From a virus, in the IMG/VR virus record IMGVR_UViG_3300027841_000001, positions 1-49,948 of that record: a stretch of 49,948 bases of DNA; one strand, written 5' to 3'. The position numbers and the translations under genes were made by a program. Below, piece by piece: positions 15,808-26,316 of this stretch (the first letter of the stretch is position 1; every line of letters starts with the position of its first letter). The notes beneath the pieces are model-generated. The model was not told where the DNA came from and ran no database searches. It saw only the letters and a list, made by a program, of their open reading frames with translations.

Positions 15808-17584
15808 TATAAGGGCCTCCGAGGTATTTATATCCGTCCACAACTGCACCTGGCTTGAGCTGCACAGGATCAGGGAACACGTTAGGCATAAGAGTATGCT
15901 TATTCTCTTCCCAATACTTAGCATAGTCAGTAGTTCCTTCCATGTGAGCGCCGATGTGAATAACTTGGTTAATCGCCATCTGAGCACTCTTTAGATTCTC
16001 TACAGCAATACGCTGTGTACGCTTCTCAGCCGGGGAGAGGCCCGGTGTATCTTTCGCTACGAAACTAATACCGCTTCCGTTAAATTGAATGTCAACGACA
16101 TTACCAACACGCATTGGTTGCTTCTTACCGTTAACCTCTACTGTGGAAGTAAATAGTGTTGTATCTAATTTCTCTTTGACGCTCCGCATAACAGCAGGTT
16201 CATATAAGAGTTGGAAAGTCTTCTTAGCAGTTTGAGCTGCTTCAGGGCTAATCTTCCCTTCAGTAATGAATTTAGCGTATTGAGGAGATGCAAAGAACTT
16301 AGCAGCTTCCTTCAAATCTTCAGGAGACGCACCTCTATCAATCATCTGACCTGTCTGTTTTAGAATCTGATTGACAGAATTCGAGGCTTGCATAATAGCA
16401 AGTTCTTTCTTATCACCAGTGCTCTTGTACAGCGAACCGAGGCTCTCTTTAAGGAGGTTCAATGTCTCTTTCTCCACTTCAGGTTCACCCCCAACCACTT
16501 GAGGAACAAACCCCTTCTGGTCAAGAGCGGTGGACGAGAGAAGCGTAATAGCCCTAATCCCTTCACCTGTAGAAGCAATAGCTAGATCAGGATTATTCGG
16601 AAGGAGTTGATTAGCAACAACAGTAGCAGCAATCTTAGGATCAGACATAGCTATGAGCTTCATCTGAGTTGTAATCGTCTTTAGCTGATTATCAATTGCT
16701 TCCAGATTCTCTTTAGGATCAACAAGCTTTTGACCTGTTTGATAGATGCTCTCGAACAGCGTTCTATACGGAGCAGCGAGCTCTGGATTGGTAGATGCGG
16801 CAGATTGTATTGCAGCAGAGATATTGGCATATCTAGAATTTAAGGTAGCTAAAGCTTCTGGCCCAGCCATCTTACCCTCACGAACAGAACTTCCTAGGCT
16901 CCTAGCGAAATCTTGGAACGCAGTGATGTTACTACCAGCAATATCGTTAATCAAGCGTGTAGCGAGAGTTTTCGATTCTCTATCTGCCACTTGTTGATTG
17001 TATGTTCCTTGAGCGCGAGATTCAGCTTGTTTCTTATAGAACGCATCAAGCTCTGCTTTAGCTTTGATATCCGTCTTGTGGGCCAGAATCTGAGAGTCTT
17101 GTTGCGCTGTAGTCATATTTGCAGGAAAGACATAACCAGCCTCTTGAGCCGATGTCAAGTCTTTCGTGCGAAGATCGCGCTGTGTTTTAGCTTGTTCTTC
17201 GGCAACACCTAGTTCAGTATAACCGCGTAAGGCTTTAGCAGCCTTCTCGAACTCCCCGATATACTCGGAATACCCAGCAGCATATTTACGGAAGTTGGCT
17301 CTACTACGCGCATCTGCTTCTTGAGGAGTGAGTTGTCCAGAAGTTAATGCAGAAGCAATAGTATCCTCACGTTCAACGAATTGTTTAATAACGCTCTGTT
17401 TACGCTCTTCAGATTTAACAGCCTGATAATCCTTGATACCCGAGGTTAGTAAATCAGTAACAGTTTTAGCTACTGTCAGATCACCAGTGTCCGTTTTAGT
17501 TACAGGACGTACCGGGTCTACAGGTTGAGAGCCAGCCCCTTGCGGGGCGGCTAGTGTTGTGGCAGCTTGTGAGAAGTCGGCCAT
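15758..17584 (-). CDS. Internal virion protein (ejection protein-like)
   Basis: 608 aa, Ala/Gln/Lys-rich, almost wholly helical and without membrane segments, as usual for podovirus internal core proteins. The C-terminus contains PGAVVDGYKYLGGPYNDKRS, a short motif common at the ends of phage structural proteins. It lies directly after the 1566-aa protein, in the position of a T7 gp15-like core protein. Sequence alone does not prove ejection into the host. Confidence 0.7.
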   Translation of the reverse strand: MADFSQAATTLAAPQGAGSQPVDPVRPVTKTDTGDLTVAKTVTDLLTSGIKDYQAVKSEERKQSVIKQFVEREDTIASALTSGQLTPQEADARSRANFRKYAAGYSEYIGEFEKAAKALRGYTELGVAEEQAKTQRDLRTKDLTSAQEAGYVFPANMTTAQQDSQILAHKTDIKAKAELDAFYKKQAESRAQGTYNQQVADRESKTLATRLINDIAGSNITAFQDFARSLGSSVREGKMAGPEALATLNSRYANISAAIQSAASTNPELAAPYRTLFESIYQTGQKLVDPKENLEAIDNQLKTITTQMKLIAMSDPKIAATVVANQLLPNNPDLAIASTGEGIRAITLLSSTALDQKGFVPQVVGGEPEVEKETLNLLKESLGSLYKSTGDKKELAIMQASNSVNQILKQTGQMIDRGASPEDLKEAAKFFASPQYAKFITEGKISPEAAQTAKKTFQLLYEPAVMRSVKEKLDTTLFTSTVEVNGKKQPMRVGNVVDIQFNGSGISFVAKDTPGLSPAEKRTQRIAVENLKSAQMAINQVIHIGAHMEGTTDYAKYWEENKHTLMPNVFPDPVQLKPGAVVDGYKYLGGPYNDKRSWEKQPDKPTQP

Positions 17585-17585
17585 A

Positions 17586-20500
17586 TTATTCCTTCTGCTT
17601 CTTTAGTCTAATGTTTTCCATGTCTTTGATGATTTGCATCATTTTCTCTTTCTGAGCCTCGTCAACAGGCATTTGTTTCACTTGATCTTTTAAATTTCCA
17701 AGAGAAGGAATCTGAGACTTCTTTATAAAGAGATCGAGCAATGCAGCGTCTTTCCCACGAAAATCTTCAGCCATCTTAGAACGGATGATATTCAATGCTT
17801 TAGGATCATCCTCAAATACTTTAAGGATTCTTCCTGTTACTTTGGTTATGTACTTAGGATCGGCATTGTCAACACCCAACTTGGTAGCGTAGTATCTCTT
17901 AGTATCTTCGTATATTTGCAACACTTCCTCACGATGTTTCTTGACATCCTTAGAAAGTTCTTTAGTCATACGATATAAATCACGAGTGTCTTCAGTACCA
18001 AATCCGAACAATTGAGCCCACGCTTCCACATGAGATACGCTCTTATCAATTGTATTCCCATACTGATCGTAGCGTTTCTGTGCATCCAGAAGCAACTTTG
18101 CCTTGACAGCATTACTGTATCCAGAGGACATCTTAGCCACTTCATTCATAACCTCTATGAATGTCTGACCATCCTCATCCATGTCCTCAACAATACCAAA
18201 ATAACGACCCATTGCGCCTACAGCGTTTTGAGCACGTCCTCCAGATTTCAAGAACATCTGACCAGCAGGGCTGTTAGTAATCATCTTCGATGCACCTCCT
18301 TCGTACATGGCGATGAAGAAATCTCTCCATCCAGTCATGTCATAAGGGGCTAAGGAAGAGAAATCAATATTGACATCCTCTTTAGCTATAATGCTCATAG
18401 AATTGTTCAATAGATAGGATTCCAATCCCCAAGCGAAAGTCTCACGAAGGGCAGGATTATCTGGTAGGATATCCTTACCAATCATACTACCAACCAGTAA
18501 TACGGGACCACCCCACATCAACAGATCAAACCCAGCCATACGTAAACGCGCTGGAACAGGAATACGCCTATTAGTCATTTGCAACAGAGCCTTGTGCGGA
18601 ACCTGCATGAATTGCAGAACCATAGAAGGAGTTGTTTGATTATACGGCATATCTCCGGCAAAATTCATATCGTAGCTAATAGCTCTGATTTCTGAATAGG
18701 CTAAGTCACGCTCGGCCTTATTTGCCAAATTAATCCCTTGACGAGTTTTAGCTTCATACACAGCAGATGCATGTCCAAGCAAGTTGGCCATCTCACCTAT
18801 GTCAAAACCGATTTGACGAGTGAGTGTTGTGGTATACTTCTTAGCATTACGAAGAGCAACATTACTGCTATCTGCGGCTGCCATTAGTGTTCCACGAACT
18901 AGGTTCTGCTTGTCCACGGAGTCGAACATCCCACTTTGATCTATGAAATCAACGAAAGCTCTCTCCTCTTTCGTATATGTAGTTTTCAGACCAGAAATGT
19001 GATGAGAATACGTAGCAGCCAGTTTGGGAGTTGCTCCAGATAGCCATCCTTGCGGGTTATACGCAAGAGTACGGATAACTTGGTGCGGCTGAATAATCCA
19101 CTGACGTAGCGGATTAGTTCCGATATACGCCATGAACACAGAGTTCTTAGCCAAGCTAGTTGGAGCACTTCCTCCAACAGCCGTGATAGCTCTCTCAGTT
19201 TTACTCAATCCTGCTTGACCAGCCATGTCTGCAATAGCATTCAATCCCCACTTAAATACATCATCAAGAGTGTTCATGTATCCGTTTTCCAGATAATTGA
19301 TGTATTCGTATGTGGTACGAGCGTCTGCTACAAACTTGGATGTATCTGCACCCTTCATAGTAATCTGAGACACGCTACGAGGCCAAGCTCTCCCGCCAAT
19401 ACCATTGGAAGGAAGAGCGTCACCATATTGGTTGATAAACCGTGCCTTAGCTGCTTCCAGCATAGGACGGCTCACAGTACGTCCAGAAATGCTCTTAGCA
19501 GCCCGTACAGCGCTGTCTACAGGGTTAGCTATATAACTACCATCCCCTAGATGATTAAGCCCGCTAGCGTCCTCTAAGAGCTTTCCACGGTGCCTTTGAG
19601 CAACACGTCCACTGGCAGAATTCAAATCCCACCAAGCGTCAGAATCTCTTTGCAGGGCTTTAATGTCACCACGTACACGGAAATGTTCTTTAGGCATTCC
19701 GTTGGTGGCAGCAGAACGATCAGCGAAGAACTGAGCTTCTTTGGTATCCCCTGCTACAGCGACGGTTTTCCATTCAATAGGCTTCCCTGTTGTATCAAAT
19801 TTTGTAGCTTGATCCACAAACTTGGGAGCGTTGTAATGAATTTGGAAATAGCCTTCTCTGTAGTTGAGAACTTGATCCATGTCTCTGAACGGACGAGTGT
19901 ATTCAGTCGCTGTGTTGCGAACAATCATGTGCTCCGCAACGTCGCCACTAAAGTCGGTAGGACGACGCAGTTTAGCATAGGTTCCTCCAGAAGCATACAG
20001 ATTGTCCATTTCTGTTTTAGAGATGGTGACAACCGCGTCTTGAGCAGGATCATATACTCGCGTAATGTTTTGATTCTTCGGAACAGGTTTAACATAAAGC
20101 TCTGTGTTTTGATTACGGAAGAGTTCGTATCCGTGCGAGTTGAGTGTCTTAACAACATCATAATTCTCCAGATAGAATTGACCATCCCAATAACGTCTCC
20201 AAGCTGCAAGCGCATCAATCTCATCACCTGTGAATCCACGGGCAACTAAATCAGCTTGGTCAAACTTGATACCATTATAGTTGGCTTCACGGATGTAATC
20301 GTCAAGCTTTGCTTTACGTGCTTTGTCGAATCCCATATACTTGTCAGAGAAATCGCTAGCCATTTCCAGCATGAATTTCTCAAACTTAGCAGACCTATCG
20401 CTAGCAACAACTGCCGGACCTACATAAGTAGGGTGAAGCATAGAAGCTGCATCGAACAGGTAACGGGAAACACTTCCTGTACTCTGAGATACAGTGGGTC

Positions 20501-22286
20501 CGATTCTATCGAACAGATTACGTTTTACATCAAACTGTTCAAAACTAGAGATGTCAGTAGGGTCAATATTATGATTCGTTTCTACACGGATCAGATAATT
20601 CCCATCAACTCCTTTAACCTCGTCCATCTTCACAGGAACGTAATCCAGCCCTTGTTTCTTCAAGACTGTGATTTCGCTATCCAACACTCCACGGCTGCGA
20701 AGGGCAAACCTCGCTTGCGTAAAGGCATCTTCTGCCCTATTCCACGCACCATCTGCCGTACCATACACTGCGCCAATCTTAATCCGTCCACCCTCAGTGG
20801 TGAAGCTGCTCATCGCATCATTGATGGTGAGCCCCTCAACAGCACCGAAATCATTTACGATATTCGATCTAGCTTGGGCTTTCTCGGCCTTAGTGTAATA
20901 TGTCGCACCAGTGTTCTCAATCAGATCAACCAGTTCGTCATTGATTTGCAATTCTCTACGGAGGTTACGTTCAATATCGCTAACCTTAGCTGTTACCGCT
21001 CCAGATTCCGTGACGACTTGAGGGACCGTGTCAGAAACAATAGCATCAACTTTAGAAGCACCGTAAGTAGCTTCAGCAATCTCATCTCCTTCTGACGTGT
21101 GAACAGCAGCATGGATGTTACGTGCTTGTTCAGGATTACCTTGTTGAATCACCTTAGCAGGGGACGCAGGGTTCTCCTTACGAACAACAGCATTCTGCTC
21201 AATACGCTTAACTTGATCGTTAACGTATTCTAGTTTGTTCTCGAAGAACGGGATTTGCTTATCCATTCCAGCACGGGGACGATCATCGACCAGTTCCCGT
21301 TCTGCTTTAATAACCTGTTCGCCTTCTTGCGCGGCCTTGGCAGCTTTCTCAGCTTTAAGGCCTCTAGAGGTCCCTCGCATAACTTGCCCAAGCCCCACAA
21401 CATCTAACAATGGAGAGATGTTATCTAAGAAGGCCTGTGTGTCAGAATAGCCACCTTCTTCAAATATTGCAACAGCTTTATCAAACTGAGCAAATTGATT
21501 GTCTTCGCCGAAGAGGATACCACTATTTGCCTTAATCCCTTGAATGAGGGACTGAGCATACGCAACACGCTTCTCAGGAGGCATACTCTCTAAGCGTTTA
21601 CGCATATCCATTGTAGAGGAACCTGGTGCAAGAAATCCCTTCACTGTTTCCCAAAACGTAAGCGGCCGACCTTCAGCCTTAGCAACTCCTTTAGCTACTT
21701 TCCCTGTGCTAATACTGTTGCCAAATGGCATCACCCACAGGGCCGCCATATCACCCACAGTCTCTACATTAGCACCTTCTAGAGAGGCTCCATGAGCATT
21801 TACAAGTCCTTGTATTTGTACACGAGCATCATGAATTTCACGAATAGCATCAGCAGTAGAAATCCGTGCGTTTTCTTGATCGTAATTCTCTCCCTCCACT
21901 GGAGCAACCAGTGAATTAGAAAGAAGAGTGGTGGAAGAATCTCGAAGGAGTTTATCCGTTCTAACACCCTGAACAAACTGTTTCTTTTTCTCATAAGGAA
22001 CAGCCGGATCAGAAAGAACAGACATAAGCCCCTGCATATCAGCAGTCTCAGTGCTTTCAAGAATACGTTTGTTATAGTCACCCAGCACTGCACTCTGCCC
22101 CTCCTGCCCCTCTTTGACCATTAGCTGATAATTTTGAACAACATCTGCCGGAGAGCTAGATAAGAGGGCAGTAGTGGCAGCTCTATTACGGATAGAGCCC
22201 AAGGGGAGTGTATTTAAAGTCGGAACATTGGCCATTGAATCAATATCCATAGCCGCTTCCGGTGTGAAAGTCTTATCTAAATCCAT
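17586..22286 (-). CDS. Very large internal virion protein (T7 gp16-like position)
   Basis: 1566 aa, the largest gene in the genome. Long helical stretches and Ala-rich segments are typical of ejection-core proteins. A hydrophobic segment (LLMWGGPVLLVGSMIG) near residue 1250 could insert in a membrane during DNA delivery. No N-terminal lytic transglycosylase motif is seen, unlike T7 gp16. Placement between the gp14-like and gp15-like genes supports a role in forming the channel for genome entry. Confidence 0.75.
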   Translation of the reverse strand: MDLDKTFTPEAAMDIDSMANVPTLNTLPLGSIRNRAATTALLSSSPADVVQNYQLMVKEGQEGQSAVLGDYNKRILESTETADMQGLMSVLSDPAVPYEKKKQFVQGVRTDKLLRDSSTTLLSNSLVAPVEGENYDQENARISTADAIREIHDARVQIQGLVNAHGASLEGANVETVGDMAALWVMPFGNSISTGKVAKGVAKAEGRPLTFWETVKGFLAPGSSTMDMRKRLESMPPEKRVAYAQSLIQGIKANSGILFGEDNQFAQFDKAVAIFEEGGYSDTQAFLDNISPLLDVVGLGQVMRGTSRGLKAEKAAKAAQEGEQVIKAERELVDDRPRAGMDKQIPFFENKLEYVNDQVKRIEQNAVVRKENPASPAKVIQQGNPEQARNIHAAVHTSEGDEIAEATYGASKVDAIVSDTVPQVVTESGAVTAKVSDIERNLRRELQINDELVDLIENTGATYYTKAEKAQARSNIVNDFGAVEGLTINDAMSSFTTEGGRIKIGAVYGTADGAWNRAEDAFTQARFALRSRGVLDSEITVLKKQGLDYVPVKMDEVKGVDGNYLIRVETNHNIDPTDISSFEQFDVKRNLFDRIGPTVSQSTGSVSRYLFDAASMLHPTYVGPAVVASDRSAKFEKFMLEMASDFSDKYMGFDKARKAKLDDYIREANYNGIKFDQADLVARGFTGDEIDALAAWRRYWDGQFYLENYDVVKTLNSHGYELFRNQNTELYVKPVPKNQNITRVYDPAQDAVVTISKTEMDNLYASGGTYAKLRRPTDFSGDVAEHMIVRNTATEYTRPFRDMDQVLNYREGYFQIHYNAPKFVDQATKFDTTGKPIEWKTVAVAGDTKEAQFFADRSAATNGMPKEHFRVRGDIKALQRDSDAWWDLNSASGRVAQRHRGKLLEDASGLNHLGDGSYIANPVDSAVRAAKSISGRTVSRPMLEAAKARFINQYGDALPSNGIGGRAWPRSVSQITMKGADTSKFVADARTTYEYINYLENGYMNTLDDVFKWGLNAIADMAGQAGLSKTERAITAVGGSAPTSLAKNSVFMAYIGTNPLRQWIIQPHQVIRTLAYNPQGWLSGATPKLAATYSHHISGLKTTYTKEERAFVDFIDQSGMFDSVDKQNLVRGTLMAAADSSNVALRNAKKYTTTLTRQIGFDIGEMANLLGHASAVYEAKTRQGINLANKAERDLAYSEIRAISYDMNFAGDMPYNQTTPSMVLQFMQVPHKALLQMTNRRIPVPARLRMAGFDLLMWGGPVLLVGSMIGKDILPDNPALRETFAWGLESYLLNNSMSIIAKEDVNIDFSSLAPYDMTGWRDFFIAMYEGGASKMITNSPAGQMFLKSGGRAQNAVGAMGRYFGIVEDMDEDGQTFIEVMNEVAKMSSGYSNAVKAKLLLDAQKRYDQYGNTIDKSVSHVEAWAQLFGFGTEDTRDLYRMTKELSKDVKKHREEVLQIYEDTKRYYATKLGVDNADPKYITKVTGRILKVFEDDPKALNIIRSKMAEDFRGKDAALLDLFIKKSQIPSLGNLKDQVKQMPVDEAQKEKMMQIIKDMENIRLKKQKE

Positions 22287-22289
22287 ATA

Positions 22290-22808
22290 TTATCCCGTAC
22301 TCGCTGTAGGTTTTTCTCCAGCCTTACTAAAGATGGTTTTGAACCCACCTGCTGCACCAAACACCTGTGAAGTCAATGAACCATAACCAGCCCATGTCTT
22401 CGCATCGAAAGTTCTGTCAGAAGCTTCTCCCATGAAAGTTGCAGAGTTCTGAGCATATTGTCCCTGTCTCTCTCCAGAGGCTACGCGTCCAGCATTAGAC
22501 CCTAAGTTAACACTTAGGTTGGTAGCTAGAGCACTTGTCGCCCCTAGTTCGCCAGAGCTTCCAGCAGTACCTGTATTAACAGCACTTTGTTGGATTCTAG
22601 CTCGTCTCACTCTCTCTTCCCTCACCTGTTGTCTACGTTCAGCAGCCGCAGCAGCGGCATTCTGAGCAGTTTGTTCAGAGCGAAGTTTCTTTTCTTCTTC
22701 TCTTGCTCTTCCTTGAGCAGATTGAGCTTTTCTTGCTTGCTCTCCTTGCTCGTAGGTCGTATACGCAGTTAAAGCGAGAGCGATATACGCAACTGTTTCT
22801 ATTCCCAT
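22290..22808 (-). CDS. Internal virion protein B (T7 gp14-like)
   Basis: 172 aa. It starts with a hydrophobic helix (VAYIALALTAYTTYEQG), then a long Gln/Arg/Ala coiled segment (ARKAQSAQGRAREEEKKL, then AAERRQQVREERVRRAR) and a Gly/Ser-rich C-terminus. This arrangement is characteristic of gp14-like proteins, which in T7 enter the outer membrane at infection. It overlaps the gp13-like gene. Confidence 0.8.
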   Translation of the reverse strand: MGIETVAYIALALTAYTTYEQGEQARKAQSAQGRAREEEKKLRSEQTAQNAAAAAAERRQQVREERVRRARIQQSAVNTGTAGSSGELGATSALATNLSVNLGSNAGRVASGERQGQYAQNSATFMGEASDRTFDAKTWAGYGSLTSQVFGAAGGFKTIFSKAGEKPTASTG

Positions 22809-23092
22809 ACATACATCTCCGCTTTAATTCCATCCTTCTCAATGGTGGAATAATGGATTCCACCAAGAGATTCAATGAACTTAGGGTTTTCTGTGAGAGT
22901 TGCTACAGTTTTGATTCCACGTTCTGAAGTGGTTTCTAAGAAAATACCTAACTCGCTAATCATCTTTTTCAAAACGGAAGGAGAATAGTGATAAACGGTA
23001 CAGTGCAAAAACGCCATATCGTTTACCGTACTATAAGAAAATTTGAAATTATCGTCCTGGTAAACGACCTCTTTAAGCGTTTGGATTTCCAT
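22799..23092 (-). CDS. gp13-position small protein (GNAT-like ending)
   Basis: 97 aa, between tail tube B and the gp14-like gene, as in T7 gene 13. The ending FIESLGGIHYSTIEKDGIKA resembles the last strands of GNAT-fold phage proteins, but the acetyl-CoA loop is not evident, so catalysis is doubtful. It overlaps both neighbours, consistent with coupled production for virion assembly. Confidence 0.65.
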   Translation of the reverse strand: MEIQTLKEVVYQDDNFKFSYSTVNDMAFLHCTVYHYSPSVLKKMISELGIFLETTSERGIKTVATLTENPKFIESLGGIHYSTIEKDGIKAEMYVWE

Positions 23093-25361
23093 TTACTGTA
23101 ATACTCCAGCCGACAATACGGCAATCTTTTAATGGCTCTGTGCAAAGATAAAGAGCGAATGTCTTACCTCTACCTCTCACTTTACTCTTACTTGATATAA
23201 CAGCAAAGCCAGTGTCATACTCATCGTCCAATCCCTCAACGTACCTAGCTCTTCGATAACGATATGTCTGAACCAAATCAGACCATTTCTTAGAGTTGGC
23301 CGTATTAGAGAAGTCCCATTGACAACGCATGAGACAACCAGATTGGTAATTAGGAACTAAGTCTGATGTCACACCATTCTCTGTTCTGCGGAAGAACATA
23401 ACTAGGTAAGGAATCTGTTTTGAAATGGCTGAATCACCAACAGTTTGATCCCCAGTAAGTAAGAATGCAAAAGCATCTTTACCTACACTATCCACGTCAA
23501 TCCAATCAATGAAATCAACATTGTTATAGTACGCGAATGTAAATTTAATCACACCAGCGACATTCTGAAGAACGATATAACGTGTAGACTGATTCCCAGC
23601 TTCTCGGATATCTTCGCTCACTACAACAGGATCGGTGGAAACCTCAACTAAATCTTCTCCAACGAAGACTAGGCTGAGTTGTTCACCTCGATTGAAAGAA
23701 CTAGACTGGAAGAGATCAATAGTTTCAACATCGTTCGTATCAAGTTTCATGATACGATTAACGTAGAAAGCATTGATTACCAAGTCAAGAATTAATTCTT
23801 TAGTTACCGAATCGCTTCCGAATAAACTCCCTGTCTTATACAGCCATCTGATTTTCTTGCTGACGGGGTCATATTGACCTTTAGTGTTCAGTTTAGATGT
23901 ATTAGGAATTTCTTCGTAAAAGGTTTGAATCGTAGCTTCAGTTAAATTACTAACTTCTAAATCACCATATTGATTCTTAGCAATTACATATATTCCAGTA
24001 TCGGACCAATAGAATATACGTTCCCCTGCCGCAACAATAGACCTAAAAGAAATACCACCAAACGTAGAGAGCTTATTTACTTTATAGTTGGTAGGAGTAA
24101 ATCCATAATCAGAGCCACCGTCAATAGACCACACCCCATTATCAGCAATGACAATGAGAGATGTTTTTAGAGTAGCCATTCCAATCACAGACCCCATACC
24201 AGAGATGCGAACAAATCCTCCATCTGTATCTATAACGTCTTGATTGTCTCTTGATGTAGGATCGCCTTCTTGGTAGCACTTATAGAAATCTGACTTACTC
24301 TTTATCAACTTTGAAAAGAGTATGTAATTGGTCAAATTAGGACTACGTGCATCACCATCCGTTACTTCTCCATTGAACCCTGAATACCAAACACGCCCAG
24401 CATATTCGGCAACAACTGTTGCACCTCCAGTGGTATAATCTAAAGGAAGTGTTACAGTGGGGGTTGCTAGTGTAGCAGAGAATCGCGCATAATTAGCGGC
24501 AAACGCATCCATACGGGCTTGGCCCCTACGTAATGCATCAATGATGTAATATCCTTTGGGAGCCTTTACATCCCCTCCAAATGTCTCATCATAGAGATTA
24601 GTGTAGATACGTTCAAACGTTGAACCAGCAGTTACAGGCTGGAATTGCAAACCTGTCCACACTGTTTCCGAATTACTCGGATATTTACTTAGGTCAGTGT
24701 TGTATTGCGACACAGGGTCAACAAGAGTTCCTGCTGAATTTTTTCTGGGTATCCCCCAAGATTGATTCTGTAAGTTGTAATAATGTTTTGCATCAGAAGC
24801 TCCTCGATATAGCACATCAGTTTCATACTGAGGAACACCTGTAACCTCTACACCCCATTGATCCCTTATTTGAAGGGAGGATGTCTCAAAAGAGAATGTC
24901 GTACCATCATAACTCACTTGCGCTATAAGCTCACTACCTCCAGCAACGATCAACAGCCCCTCAACAGAAGCGTAAGAAAACACCACATTGGATGGAAGAG
25001 AGGTTAACTCAATTGTACCTAAATAACCATCTGTAGAAATAATCGAATCTGTTGCATCAAAGAAAAGAAGATGACGCCCAAATTGAACAACTAAATATTC
25101 AGTACCCGGGACACCATTAGCATTCAACCAACGATATCTACTAGTGACTGTTGTCTTGATATCAGCAGATGCTGTAGGGATATTCCTGAGAGTATATCCG
25201 GTTTCATATCCCATTCCTAGTCTACGATCCCGTGTACCATCTCGATTTAGTTCATAGTTCTCTTCGTCTTTAGACGCATTAGGGGGAAAGTTTAATGGAC
25301 TCGCTTCACTGATAAGACCTTGAATGAAGTTATTTACTTCTGCTCGTTTTGACGGTTTCAT
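23073..25361 (-). CDS. Tail tubular protein B (nozzle, T7 gp12-like)
   Basis: About 762 aa from the ATG at 25361, with AAGGAG ten bases upstream. The opening NNFIQGLISEASPLNFPP and NRDGTRDRRLGMGYE are typical of T7 gp12-type nozzle proteins, which start with a short helix and then a beta-propeller. Aromatic, beta-rich repeats (VWSIDGG, RIFYWSDTGIYVIAKNQYG) continue to the end. It forms the distal tail tube to which fibres bind. Confidence 0.88.
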   Translation of the reverse strand: MKPSKRAEVNNFIQGLISEASPLNFPPNASKDEENYELNRDGTRDRRLGMGYETGYTLRNIPTASADIKTTVTSRYRWLNANGVPGTEYLVVQFGRHLLFFDATDSIISTDGYLGTIELTSLPSNVVFSYASVEGLLIVAGGSELIAQVSYDGTTFSFETSSLQIRDQWGVEVTGVPQYETDVLYRGASDAKHYYNLQNQSWGIPRKNSAGTLVDPVSQYNTDLSKYPSNSETVWTGLQFQPVTAGSTFERIYTNLYDETFGGDVKAPKGYYIIDALRRGQARMDAFAANYARFSATLATPTVTLPLDYTTGGATVVAEYAGRVWYSGFNGEVTDGDARSPNLTNYILFSKLIKSKSDFYKCYQEGDPTSRDNQDVIDTDGGFVRISGMGSVIGMATLKTSLIVIADNGVWSIDGGSDYGFTPTNYKVNKLSTFGGISFRSIVAAGERIFYWSDTGIYVIAKNQYGDLEVSNLTEATIQTFYEEIPNTSKLNTKGQYDPVSKKIRWLYKTGSLFGSDSVTKELILDLVINAFYVNRIMKLDTNDVETIDLFQSSSFNRGEQLSLVFVGEDLVEVSTDPVVVSEDIREAGNQSTRYIVLQNVAGVIKFTFAYYNNVDFIDWIDVDSVGKDAFAFLLTGDQTVGDSAISKQIPYLVMFFRRTENGVTSDLVPNYQSGCLMRCQWDFSNTANSKKWSDLVQTYRYRRARYVEGLDDEYDTGFAVISSKSKVRGRGKTFALYLCTEPLKDCRIVGWSITVNGNPNA

Positions 25362-25560
25362 TAGTATCGTTCTCCTTTTCAGGCTTACCTGCCATGTATC
25401 TATCAATCTCTTCTTTAGCGATTGACCTGCTAGTGAACATTCCGTCTAATACCGAAGGGATTTTACCACCGCGTCCAGTCGTTACAACGATATAGCTTGA
25501 AGGATAGTCTTGATGCGGTTTAACATAATACCCCTTATACTCTACTTGATATTCTTTCAT
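25330..25560 (-). CDS. Small conserved protein between tail tube genes
   Basis: 76 aa, mostly beta, with the core YKGYYVKPHQDYPSSYIVV and GRGGKIPSVLDGMFTSRS. Similar short proteins lie between gp11-like and gp12-like genes in related podoviruses. It overlaps both neighbours. Its role (virion part or assembly factor) is unknown. Confidence 0.7.
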   Translation of the reverse strand: MKEYQVEYKGYYVKPHQDYPSSYIVVTTGRGGKIPSVLDGMFTSRSIAKEEIDRYMAGKPEKENDTNETVKTSRSK

Positions 25561-26315
25561 TTAGCACTTTTTCTTCCGTAATCAGGATATTGTATTCCAC
25601 CGTGAGCACGCCAAGCTTTGCGAGAGAGCCATCTATTTTGACGTGTAGCTTTCTGTTCAGCTTTCTGGTTAGCAACCTGCTTCAAGGCAAGGAATGCTGT
25701 GCTCTTTGCTTCTTCAAGAAGAGCAGGGAATGCCTCCGAAGGGAGGTCAGGAATGGCATCGTCTTCATGAACCCAAGCGGGGTCCACATAAGCGAGACAT
25801 TGTGTTTTAGAGGATTGTAATGTGGTGTCTACACCAACATCATAGGAGTCACATACAATGTATTCATCATCGAAGGATGTCCAGTAAGAAGGCGCTTGAT
25901 TGTTTACAATCAGTAGCTTTACACCACTGAAATCATTAACAGTGGTGACTGTAGAGAGTGTGCTGTCGCGTCCAGAGACGATACGTAAAAAGTCATCTGG
26001 CTCTCTCCACTTGACATCCATGATAGCTGTCTTAGTGTTCGTCAATGTATACTTATCGTATTTGAAGAATTCTAATTGTTTAACTAGTTCAGGAAGTTTT
26101 AAATAATTAGGTTTTGTTAGATCACTAACAGAATCGAGCTGCACAAGCTTACGAAGATGAGGCCAGTTACGATGACCGATCATTTCAAAGTAGCTTGTCT
26201 TAACAATCTGTGCTACTTGCTGACTCTCGATAGTATCCGAAATACTGTTGACTTCATCTGAATCTAAGTCGTTCAGAATGTCAGTAACAAGCTCTAGTAA
26301 CGTAAGCTTTGCCAT
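25557..26315 (-). CDS. Tail tubular protein A (adaptor, T7 gp11-like)
   Basis: 252 aa. The N-terminus TLLELVTDILNDLDSDEVNSI followed by IVKTSYFEMIGHRNWPHL is the usual helical opening of gp11 adaptors, which bind under the portal. The C-terminal helix carries QKAEQKATRQNRWLSRK. Position downstream of capsid genes and upstream of tail tube B fits the assembly order. Confidence 0.87.
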   Translation of the reverse strand: MAKLTLLELVTDILNDLDSDEVNSISDTIESQQVAQIVKTSYFEMIGHRNWPHLRKLVQLDSVSDLTKPNYLKLPELVKQLEFFKYDKYTLTNTKTAIMDVKWREPDDFLRIVSGRDSTLSTVTTVNDFSGVKLLIVNNQAPSYWTSFDDEYIVCDSYDVGVDTTLQSSKTQCLAYVDPAWVHEDDAIPDLPSEAFPALLEEAKSTAFLALKQVANQKAEQKATRQNRWLSRKAWRAHGGIQYPDYGRKSAK

Positions 26316-26316
26316 A

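Noticed and set aside
20256-21095. 279-codon open frame antisense to the 1566-aa virion protein
   Set aside because: Shadow of a long biased gene; the real frame fits the podovirus gene order.
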